Source of the DNA: Flavobacterium magnum
GTDB taxonomy: Bacteria; Bacteroidota; Bacteroidia; Flavobacteriales; Flavobacteriaceae
Direction: 5' to 3'
Assembly (NCBI RefSeq): GCF_003055625.1
Contig: NZ_CP028811.1
Location: 3,286,001-3,350,000, forward strand
Length of the DNA: 64,000 nucleotides
The translations under genes and the position numbers were made by a program. This document shows positions 8,729-17,000 of this stretch, piece by piece. The notes under the pieces are model-generated. The model did not search any database. It saw nothing but the letters and a program-made list of their open reading frames with translations, and was not told the origin of the DNA. Within the stretch, counting starts at the first letter, position 1; every line of letters starts with the position of its first letter.

Positions 8729-9296
8729 ATAGCATTTTTTTAAGGTTCTGCTTCACTTCGGAAATCCATTCATCTTTCAAAATGCTCAACACGATACTGT
8801 CTCTCCTGCCCCCTTCGGCTTTGGGCATATTCGACCGCAGGACGCCATCGACCTTGCAACCGATGCTTTTCATGGCGGCGATACTGCGGGCATTATTATG
8901 ATCTGCGCGAAACTCCACGCGTTCCATTGCGAGTTGCTCAAACGCATACTGGAGCAGCAGGAATTTGCAATGCCGGTTCAGGCCGGTACCCTGAAAATCC
9001 TTTCCGTACCAGGTGTACCCGAGCTGCAGCGTCGACAGCGAAAACTGCATGTCGTAAAAACGGGTACTTCCCGCATATTTCCCGGCTTTCTTGTCGAATA
9101 CGATAAATGGAAATTCCATTTTATTGTCGCGGGCCCGTAACGCGATACGGATATAATTTTCAAGGTTTGCCTTTCCATTGGCGCGTACCAGGGAAAAGTA
9201 CCAGATATCGGGTTCGTGTTCGGAAAAGTAAAGCAGGTTTTCCACATCGGAAAACTGCAGCGGACGGAGCAGCACGCGCTCGTCTTCGAGGATCAA
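8727..9296 (-). CDS. GNAT family N-acetyltransferase (RimJ/RimL-like)
   Basis: A 189-residue soluble acetyltransferase. The opening MILEDERVLLRPLQFSDVEN is the usual first strand and helix of the RimJ/RimL branch of the GNAT fold. The LQLGYTWYGKDFQGTGLNR segment near residues 91-109 corresponds to motif A with the acetyl-CoA pyrophosphate loop (Q-G-T-G-L). RVEFRADHNNARSIAAMKSIGC near 131-152 is the later acetyl-CoA contact region with the conserved N-x-x-S/A pattern. Its acceptor, either a protein N-terminus or a small amine, cannot be told from sequence. The gene follows purM on the same strand, separated by a 74-base intergenic hairpin repeat, so transcription from purM may be interrupted. 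Confidence 0.88.
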   Translation of the reverse strand: MILEDERVLLRPLQFSDVENLLYFSEHEPDIWYFSLVRANGKANLENYIRIALRARDNKMEFPFIVFDKKAGKYAGSTRFYDMQFSLSTLQLGYTWYGKDFQGTGLNRHCKFLLLQYAFEQLAMERVEFRADHNNARSIAAMKSIGCKVDGVLRSNMPKAEGGRRDSIVLSILKDEWISEVKQNLKKML

Positions 9297-9337
9297 TTCC
9301 GATTAAACTCGAAATCGTCATTCATGGATGGTTCATT

Positions 9338-9411
9338 AGCCCGGATGGCAGCGGCATCCTTTTTCCGGCTTCTTTAGCCGGGAAAAGATACAGCGCACAG
9401 CCGGAATAGCT
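9338..9411. repeat. Dispersed intergenic hairpin repeat, copy 1
   Basis: The left arm contains GGATGGCAGCGGCATCC at 9343-9359, itself an inverted repeat (GGATG/CATCC), then a T run. A central hairpin CCGGCT/AGCCGG (9365-9370 and 9376-9381) has a five-base loop, and the right arm AAAAGATACAGCGCACAGCC is at 9383-9402. Both arms recur without change at 55952-55972 and 55993-56012, but the central stem there is different. This copy lies just downstream of purM and may act as a terminator or RNA-stability element. Related sequences occur many times in Flavobacterium genomes as far as I recall, but I could not run a search. Confidence 0.8.
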
Positions 9412-9412
9412 T

Positions 9413-10591
9413 CTAATACCCGAAAACGCCAAAAGCACTCTCGATTGTAAGTTTTCTCGCATCGGCAGCTTCCACCCGCCCGACAATCTGCGCATCGACA
9501 TCAAATGATTTTGAAATGGCGATGATATCGTCGGCGATTGCGGCAGGCACGTACAATTCCATACGATGGCCGCAATTGAACACCTGGAACATTTCCTTCC
9601 AATCGGTCCCGGACTGCTGCTGGATCAGCCTAAACAAAGGAGGCACCGGAAAAAGATTGTCCTTGATGATGTGCAGGTTGTCTATGAAATGCAGGATTTT
9701 CGTCTGCGCCCCGCCGCTGCAATGCACCATGCCGTGAATCTGGGACGGATTGTACTTTTCAAGAATTTTTTTAATGACGGGCGCATACGTCCGCGTTGGC
9801 GAAAGCACGAGTTTTCCGGCATCGAGGGGCGCGTCCGGCACGGGGTCTGTGAGTTTTGTGTTTCCAGAATACACGAGGTCTGACGGAACCTGTGCGTCGA
9901 AACTTTCAGGATATTTCTCCGCGAGGTATTTTGCAAAGACATCGTGGCGTGCCGACGTCAGGCCGTTGCTTCCCATACCGCCGTTGTATTCTTTTTCGTA
10001 CGACGCCTGTCCGAAAGACGCCAGGCCTACGATGACATCGCCCGCTTTGATATTGGCATTGTCAATCACCGCACTGCGTTTGATGCGCGCGGTAACGGTG
10101 GAGTCAACGATGATGGTGCGTACCAGGTCGCCGACATCGGCAGTTTCGCCTCCGGTGGAATGGATCGTCACCCCGAAGTTACGAAGCTCTGAAATCAGTT
10201 CTTCCGTCCCGTTTATAATTGCGGAAATCACGTCGCCCGGTATGAGATTCTTGTTTCTGCCGATGGTTGATGACAGTAAGATATTATCGGTAGCGCCCAC
10301 GCAAAGCAAATCATCGATGTTCATGATCAGCGCATCCTGGGCGATCCCTTTCCAGACCGAAACATCGCCGGTTTCTTTCCAGTATAGGTACGCCAGCGAG
10401 GACTTGGTACCGGCACCGTCGGCGTGCATAATCAGGCAGTAGTCTTCGTCGTTTGTGAGGTGATCGGGAATAATTTTACAGAAGGCTTTCGGAAAGAGGC
10501 CCTTGTCTATATTCTTGATGGCCTGGTGAACGTCTTCCTTAGAAGCGGAAACGCCGCGTTGCGCATAGCGCTTGCTGGTATCGGAACTCAT
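9413..10591 (-). CDS. purM: Phosphoribosylformylglycinamidine cyclo-ligase-like AIR synthase (PurM)
   Basis: A 392-residue cytoplasmic enzyme of the AIR synthase/PurM superfamily, expected to close the imidazole ring in purine synthesis (FGAM plus ATP to AIR). Visible motifs are SKRYAQRGVSASKEDVH at the N-terminus, HADGAGTKSSLAYL near 56-69 in place of the usual DGVGTK nucleotide loop, NIDDLLCVGATDNI near 90, and STGGETADVGDLVRT near 150. These match the conserved GGETAEMP-type region. The length exceeds the roughly 345 residues of the enterobacterial enzyme, as is common in Bacteroidetes. It lies alone on its strand, followed by the intergenic repeat. Other members of this superfamily (ThiL, SelD, HypE) do not carry the SKRYAQRGVS opening. 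Confidence 0.88.
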   Translation of the reverse strand: MSSDTSKRYAQRGVSASKEDVHQAIKNIDKGLFPKAFCKIIPDHLTNDEDYCLIMHADGAGTKSSLAYLYWKETGDVSVWKGIAQDALIMNIDDLLCVGATDNILLSSTIGRNKNLIPGDVISAIINGTEELISELRNFGVTIHSTGGETADVGDLVRTIIVDSTVTARIKRSAVIDNANIKAGDVIVGLASFGQASYEKEYNGGMGSNGLTSARHDVFAKYLAEKYPESFDAQVPSDLVYSGNTKLTDPVPDAPLDAGKLVLSPTRTYAPVIKKILEKYNPSQIHGMVHCSGGAQTKILHFIDNLHIIKDNLFPVPPLFRLIQQQSGTDWKEMFQVFNCGHRMELYVPAAIADDIIAISKSFDVDAQIVGRVEAADARKLTIESAFGVFGY

Positions 10592-10654
10592 AAAAATTGC
10601 AGTTGTTGTTGTGCCGCAAAGGTAATCAAAAAAAATCCCGGGTTTGTAGTGCCG

Positions 10655-11974
10655 TTACAGAATGCTTTTCATTTCCAGCCTGAATTTCATGATGCGGTCT
10701 TTGCGCTGGACCTCGAGCAGCAGTTTGCGGCCATCGTCGGATTTGAGCAAGTCGTTGATTTCCTGCAGCGTAAACTTGTAGCTTTGGGCCTCATTGATTG
10801 AGATGAGCACGTCGCCCTGCTGCAGCCCGATAGCGTCTGCCGGGGATCCCTTGCGCACCGATGCGATTTCATAGACCGGCTTGAGTTCAAATTTGTATTT
10901 AACGTCCATTTCGCCCCCGCCACCGAGTTCTATTTTTACAGCACTTGAGGTGCCGTGTTCGCGGTTTACCTCCTGCACCAGCTTGGTTCCGGCATGGTGC
11001 AATTCGATACCGCTGGTATTGCAATGAAACGGCAATTCAAAATTTGCGTTCTTTTTCAGGTAGAATTTGCTGTTGGTATAATCAAAAATCACCTGGAACC
11101 GCTTGATAACCTCCCCTCCTACGGATCCGAGCCTGTTTTCGACCATCCTGACATTACGCAGCGAGACCGTGTCGGGGAACGAGGCTATGGGATTCCTGAA
11201 ACGGAACCTGTTAAGCGCAAAATCGCTGATCCGGGCCTTTTTCCCGAAAATGGGGCCGCTGAAACCGCGTCCGAGGAAATCTTCAAAATGGCGCTCAGGT
11301 ATCGAGATGCGGTCTGACCTGTCGTCGAAAAGCCAGATGGCATCACTGTTTCCGGTGTCAAGCAGCAGCTTCGCGCTGACGACCTCTCCCCCTGAAGTCA
11401 CTGCAGACACCACGTAGGGCTTGTTGCGCTCAAGCGAGATATCGAGCGGTGTGTAGTTTTTAGTGATTTTTTTGACGTTGGCCTTATTGTAATTATAGAT
11501 CACAAGCTTTTTATGGGCATAATTGATCTTTACAAGATTGTGCTTAAAAAACTGGTAGCCGATGATCCCGTTGACCGGAACGCCAAGACTGGCTGAGAGG
11601 TTCATTTGTTCATCGATGACCACGAAGATCTCCTGGTTGCTGTATTGTAATGGCCCGATGGAGAGCTTATTCCGTTTGGATTTGAGTCCGTCGACCCCTT
11701 CCTGGCTGCCCAGCCCGCGCAATGTAAGGCTTTCCACATCGTGCAATGGCACCTCCCGGTCGTCGAGGCTGAACAACACGGTTTCTTCCACCCCGGTATC
11801 GAGTAAAAAGCTAAGCTCAACGCCGTTCACTGAAACCGGGACGATGATTAGATTGTTAATTAACTGGAAAGGAATGGTGATCTTATTTTTGTTTGGCAAC
11901 GCGGCGAATCCGTCCTGTGCCGCCGCAAAAAGAATACAGCAAAAGAAACCTGTTATGGCAAACAACGCTTTCAT
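10655..11974 (-). CDS. Exported double retropepsin-like aspartyl protease with PDZ domain
   Basis: A 439-residue protein with a signal peptide (MKALFAITGFFCCILFAAAQ). Two retroviral-type aspartic protease half-sites occur in one chain: FLLDTGVEETVLF with Asp59-Thr60-Gly61, and KLLLDTGNSDAIWLF with Asp206-Thr207-Gly208. The sequence VNGIIGYQFFK near 135-144 resembles the later hydrophobic-hydrophobic-Gly motif of the first lobe. Residues about 360-435 are a PDZ domain (IASVRKGSPADAIGLQQGDVLISINE). Two DTG motifs in one chain suggest a self-contained pseudo-dimer, whereas retropepsins need two chains. It is likely periplasmic. The substrate is unknown. It is divergent to the aminotransferase gene, with 121 bases between starts. 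Confidence 0.88.
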   Translation of the reverse strand: MKALFAITGFFCCILFAAAQDGFAALPNKNKITIPFQLINNLIIVPVSVNGVELSFLLDTGVEETVLFSLDDREVPLHDVESLTLRGLGSQEGVDGLKSKRNKLSIGPLQYSNQEIFVVIDEQMNLSASLGVPVNGIIGYQFFKHNLVKINYAHKKLVIYNYNKANVKKITKNYTPLDISLERNKPYVVSAVTSGGEVVSAKLLLDTGNSDAIWLFDDRSDRISIPERHFEDFLGRGFSGPIFGKKARISDFALNRFRFRNPIASFPDTVSLRNVRMVENRLGSVGGEVIKRFQVIFDYTNSKFYLKKNANFELPFHCNTSGIELHHAGTKLVQEVNREHGTSSAVKIELGGGGEMDVKYKFELKPVYEIASVRKGSPADAIGLQQGDVLISINEAQSYKFTLQEINDLLKSDDGRKLLLEVQRKDRIMKFRLEMKSIL

Positions 11975-12095
11975 TGTAATTTTTTATTAAAATTAAAAAA
12001 TAAATACCGAATATATCGAATTGATGATGGCAAAAACGCTCGCGCCGTTGTAAGGATTCGAAAAAAATTGCACTTTTGCACCAAATCATTTTCAT

Positions 12096-13292
12096 ATGCC
12101 AAAAGTATCAGACAAAGGAAGCAGGATGCCCGAATCACCCATCAGGAAATTGGTTCCATATTCGGAAATCGCCAAGAAGAAAGGACATAAAGTGTATCAT
12201 CTTAATATTGGCCAACCTGACATCCGCACGCCTGAGGTGGCGATGAATTCGATTAAGAACCTGGATATTAAAGTGCTTGAATACAGCCATTCAGCCGGGT
12301 TTGAAAGCTATAGGATCAAACTGTCGCAATACTATAAGGATCATGGCCTTCCGATCGACGTAGCGGATATTATTATCACGACGGGCGGTTCAGAAGCGTT
12401 AATGTTTGCCATGGGAAGCACTATGGATGTGGATGATGAAATCATTATCCCGGAACCTTTTTACGCCAATTACAATGGTTTCTCAACAGCATCCGGCGTG
12501 AAAGTGGTGCCGGTCATTTCGACAATCGATACCGGATTCGCCCTGCCGCCGATTGCCGATTTTGAGAAACTGATAACCCCTAAAACCAAGGCCATACTGA
12601 TCTGCAACCCCGGAAATCCGACAGGGTATCTTTATTCCAAGGAAGAAATGCAGCAACTGGCCAGTCTCGTAAAAAAACACGATCTTTTCCTGATTGCAGA
12701 CGAAGTGTATCGCGAATTCACTTATGACGGGGATCCGCATTATTCGGTTATGAATATCCCGGGCATCGAGGAAAACGCGATCATGATTGACTCGGTTTCC
12801 AAAAGGTACAGTATGTGCGGCGCGAGGATTGGGTGTATCGTGTCAAAAAACAAGGAGGTTATGGCGACAGCGATGAAATTTGCCCAGGCGAGATTGAGTC
12901 CGCCGACCTTCGCGCAAATTGCAAGTGAAGCGGCCCTGCAAACACCGAAAAGTTATTTCGACGAAGTCATTACCGAATACCGCGAGCGCCGTGACGTCCT
13001 CATTGCAGAGCTCCGTAAAATTGACGGCGTAAAAGTAGCCACGCCGAAAGGTGCATTTTATTGTATTGCCCAATTGCCGATCGACAATGCCGATGCGTTT
13101 GCACAATGGCTGCTTGAATCCTTCGATGTAAACGGCGAAACTGTAATGGTGGCTCCCGCAGCCGGTTTCTATTCTACGCCGGGTGTGGGTCTCAATGAAG
13201 TCAGGATTGCATACGTTTTAAAGAAAGACGATCTGGTCAAAAGCGTAAACATCCTTAGTGAGGCGATAAAAGCATACAACTCTAAGCCTTAA
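12096..13292 (+). CDS. PLP-dependent class I/II aminotransferase (aspartate aminotransferase-like)
   Basis: A 398-residue cytoplasmic fold-type I aminotransferase. Pyridoxal phosphate would bind Lys236 in IDSVSKRYSMCGARIGC. Other conserved residues are Asn171/Asn174 in NPGNPTGYLY, Asp202 and Tyr205 in ADEVYREF, and TTGGSEAL near 95-102 for the phosphate. Ser-x-Lys-Arg at the lysine and Arg244 fit the aspartate/tyrosine aminotransferase I-gamma group, but the donor cannot be read from sequence. Near CACTTTTG, a weak promoter-like box is seen just upstream (around 12070), differing from TAnnTTTG at the first base. The last eleven bases overlap the convergent membrane-protein gene. Confidence 0.9.
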   Translation: MPKVSDKGSRMPESPIRKLVPYSEIAKKKGHKVYHLNIGQPDIRTPEVAMNSIKNLDIKVLEYSHSAGFESYRIKLSQYYKDHGLPIDVADIIITTGGSEALMFAMGSTMDVDDEIIIPEPFYANYNGFSTASGVKVVPVISTIDTGFALPPIADFEKLITPKTKAILICNPGNPTGYLYSKEEMQQLASLVKKHDLFLIADEVYREFTYDGDPHYSVMNIPGIEENAIMIDSVSKRYSMCGARIGCIVSKNKEVMATAMKFAQARLSPPTFAQIASEAALQTPKSYFDEVITEYRERRDVLIAELRKIDGVKVATPKGAFYCIAQLPIDNADAFAQWLLESFDVNGETVMVAPAAGFYSTPGVGLNEVRIAYVLKKDDLVKSVNILSEAIKAYNSKP

Positions 13293-13968
13293 CCGGCACT
13301 GCTTTGGTACCGGAATAAAAGTCGTAGCATATCCCGCCAAAACTGCCCCAGGTGAAATACCAGATGATTTCGATCCAGGGTATCGAACCATAACAGCGCA
13401 CGCCCAGTTTAGTATCAGGCAGTAGCCAGTATTTGTTCCAGTAATCAGGCGCAATCAATTCGAATAAAATGATGTAAATTGGGAATACGACGGCCAGGAA
13501 AAGTAATCCTGAGAATATGGCTTTTTTGAGCAAGTCCGGTCGTTGCCAAATGATAAAAATACTGCAGCATAAGAAACTCGCGGGGCTGACGAGCATCGTG
13601 TTGAGGCCCATGGGAGGCAATGATACCATGGCGATAAAACCGACGGCAAACATCATATAGAATGTTTTTTTGCGCGGCGGCGTGAACTCGATTTCGTCCA
13701 TCCTGAAAACGAAATTATAAAGCGACATCGATACCCCGATAATCACGAATCCCACGAGAAAGTCTTCAATTGAGATGACCGCATTTCCCAAAACAGTCGG
13801 TGGCCGCCAGTAATCACGCAAGTACCAGTATTCGGCTATAAATCCTGAGAACCCACCGATGAGGCTCGATTTGAGCATTTTCCTCCTTAAATCTTTTTTT
13901 ACGGTGTAGATGACTATCCAAAGGACAGATAAAAACAAACCCAGAAAAAGATAAATGTACTGCTCCAT
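13282..13968 (-). CDS. Polytopic membrane protein, possibly lycopene-cyclase-domain-like
   Basis: A 228-residue protein with about seven hydrophobic spans. Two segments look like repeats of the lycopene cyclase domain seen in the heterodimeric CrtYc/CrtYd and CarR types: NAVISIEDFLVGFVIIGVSM near 85-105, and GSIPWIEIIWYFTWGSFGG near 192-210, each with an I-E-D or I-E-I acidic turn before an aromatic-rich helix. This resemblance is weak and needs a profile search. No carotenoid genes are adjacent, which neither supports nor excludes it. The N-terminus lies near 13968 with no clear ribosome site, and the end overlaps the convergent aminotransferase gene by eleven bases. Confidence 0.65.
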   Translation of the reverse strand: MEQYIYLFLGLFLSVLWIVIYTVKKDLRRKMLKSSLIGGFSGFIAEYWYLRDYWRPPTVLGNAVISIEDFLVGFVIIGVSMSLYNFVFRMDEIEFTPPRKKTFYMMFAVGFIAMVSLPPMGLNTMLVSPASFLCCSIFIIWQRPDLLKKAIFSGLLFLAVVFPIYIILFELIAPDYWNKYWLLPDTKLGVRCYGSIPWIEIIWYFTWGSFGGICYDFYSGTKAVPVKA

Positions 13969-13999
13969 GCAAGCTGATTATGATTTCGGAAAATTACTC

Positions 14000-14032
14000 A
14001 AAAAAAAAGAGCTTCAAAAATTATTGAAGCCC
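14000..14032 (-). terminator. Intrinsic terminator of the giant surface-protein gene
   Basis: On the minus strand GGGCTTCAA (14032-14024) pairs with TTGAAGCTC (14017-14009) with one G-U pair around a six-base loop, followed by a run of T residues (A9 at 14000-14008 on the plus strand). It lies 22 bases after the stop codon at 14055. Confidence 0.88.
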
Positions 14033-14054
14033 TTTTTCCGAAAATATCGTCAGC

Positions 14055-17000
14055 TTATCTCTTGATTGAGAAGTGCGCCTTAAACTCTTTATTGACGCCT
14101 TGTTCAGTATATTTGATTACAAACCAGTAATCGTCAGCTGCCATAGGCTGGCCGTTGTAAGTACCATCCCAACCCGTAGGATTGGTTGAGCTGATCTGTT
14201 TCAGCAATTTGCCGAAACGGTCGAAGATGTAAATCTTCGCATCCGGCTGGTTGCTTAAGGTAGAGATGTTCCATGTATCATGTATGCCATCCCCATTCGG
14301 CGTGAAGTACTTTGGATAATCAATCACTTTCACATCATACGATAGTTCGTCACAGGCTTTAGTATCCCGAACGTACACCGTATGATTACCGGATTTATCG
14401 ATCGTAGTGGAGGTCCTGACACCGTTAAAAATGTTATCGGATTGCCATGGGCCATCGTCAAGACGGTATTCGTAGTCAGTGCTCGCCGGCATAGCGGTCA
14501 CAATGATGCTCGCATTATCAGCAAAAAACAATGTATCAACCTGTGCGGTAATTGTCAAAGGTGGCGTCGAAGTCGTGATCGGGGCCATCGCTGAATCAGT
14601 ACAACCTGTAGCTGTATCCGTAATGACGACCTTATAGCTTCCGGCAGCCACTGCGTTGTAGGTACCTTCAGTGGCACCTGCAATTTCTACATTATCGAGA
14701 TACCAGACAAACTCATATCCATCCGCCGTAGTCAGGCCGGTGTTCAGCTCATAGAAAGACCCCATCATGGTTTGTCCTGTTGTAGGATCGAGGCAAACAT
14801 AACCATCCTGGTCGAGTTCCGGGTCCGGAATCTGCTGAACAGTTACTACCGCATCGCCTGTCAATGCTTTCGGGCAGGGCGGATTGTCGTTCGCTGATAC
14901 GCTCACCAGACTGTAGGTGGTGGTCTCACCCAGCATGCCCGTCAATAACCTTGCAGTACCGGACGGATTCAATGTAATGGTTTGTTCCTCTCCGCCATTT
15001 ACGGTATAAGTCACTATGGCATTAGGCGTACCGGTAAAAATAACATCGGTTCCCGTATTGTCACATATTGTAGATTCTGAACCATTGGCAATTGTCGCAT
15101 CAGGAAGCGGACGCACGACAACGGTCACAGGATTACTATACACGTCAGGGCATGAAGTGCTTTTAACAATGCATCGGTAAACACCTGAATCGGATAATTG
15201 TGCGGCATCCACGTGATACACCTGATCATTGCTCACGTCAACACCATCATGTTGCCAAACGTAAGTAACATTACCAGTTACCTCGATGATCAGATCGATC
15301 GGCTCTCCCACGCAAACCGTTTTTGAAACCGGTTGCTGCGTTATAATTGGCGGTTGGTTTACCTTCACCGATACCGGATCTGTAGACACTTCGCCACATA
15401 AAGGATTGCTCAGGATACAAACATACACGTCTGCTACTTCAGAGGCTACCGTTGCGGAATCTGTATATGTGGGCGAATTGGTCCCCACATTAACGCCGTT
15501 ACGCTTCCATTGATACTGCGTGATGTCGCCCGAAGCCACTACCGAAAGGGACAAAGTCATCCCTGCACAAAGGTCTGTCGGCGGCGCCTGCGGTTGCGTC
15601 AAAATGACCGGTGTTTGATACACTTTCACCATGGCTGCTGCGGAAGTGACCGAAGACGGACTACCGCAGGTACCCGTTACTATCACATCGTAGCTTCCAC
15701 TGTCTGTCAATGGATCGGGATTATTGACAATGTATGCGTTCGACGGTCCTGACTGAACTACCTGATTGTCGCGTCGCCACGTATACTGCAGGTTATCTCC
15801 TTCGGCTGCCACAGTCAGATTAATTTGGCCTGTCTGGCAAACATCCCCTGAAACCGGTTGCGTAAGGATTTGCGTGTCTTTCAACACGTTAATTGTTACC
15901 GGAATCGAAGTGATTGAGCCGCAACCCGGATTGGTCACCACAACAGTATAATTTGCGTTGTTTTCCGCCGCGGTGATACCCAATATGTCATAGGTATTGC
16001 TGCTTGGCGCCCCGAGTGAAACGCCATTCCTCCTCCAGTCATAGGTTGTCGACGCATCGGTATTGTCAGTAGTTACCTCAAGCCTGATATCACTTCCCGT
16101 GCAGTAATTCGGATCTACCGTTGGCTGAGTCAAAAAGTGTGGTCCGGGCGCGATACTTACGGTCACAGTACTTGATGTGACATCATCACAGGTACCGTGC
16201 ACAATCACATTATAATCACCCAAATCTGCCAACAAGGCGTTATTTTTTACAAAAGTATTCGAAGGTCCGTTTTGTACTGTAACGCCCTGACGTTTCCACT
16301 CATAAGTAAGGTTGTCTCCGCTTGCTGTGACATTGAGCGTGAATGACTCGCCTTCACAAATTGGCGTCGGCGTTTGTGGCTGTGTTGTAATTGCAACCGG
16401 TGCGAAGTAGCTGATGGTCACACCCTGACTCAGTGTTCTTGTGCACGAATCAGTACTGGTGATACTATCCAGAGTATAATTTGATGCGGGAACCTGTATC
16501 TGTCCCGTACCCGATGACGGGATTACGTAACTGAAAGGCGCATTACTGCTGTCATGAAAATTCACAGTGGCATTGGCGGTTCCCGTAATGTCCAGCAGTA
16601 CATTGTCGCCAGGGCATACCGTAGGCGTTGCCGGGGTAAATGTAAAGACATCCGGAAGCGGGTTAACGATAATCGTAATCGATTGTCCGGTGATGGGTTG
16701 GGTTGTAGCGCAACCCGGCACGGTTATATTGTCAAGCGTAAATACATAACTGCCCTGACTGGCCAGTGTCTGGGTATTGATCGTCCCGATTCCGGTACTT
16801 GGATCAAGCTGCACAGTGCCCGTGCCTGTTGGTCCCGTGTAATTTACAGTACCACCTGCTGTACCCTGGATATTAATGTTGGTCGATCCACCCGGACAAA
16901 AAGCAGGATCGTCTGCATCAATGATACTCGCGGAAGGCGGATCAATGGAAAAAACCACAACAGTCCCCGGAGCAAAAGTATATTCACAGGACGGTGTGGT

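Noticed and set aside
9750..10442. A 230-codon plus-strand frame inside purM
   Set aside because: The AIR synthase motifs lie on the minus strand across the same region; this is a shadow frame.
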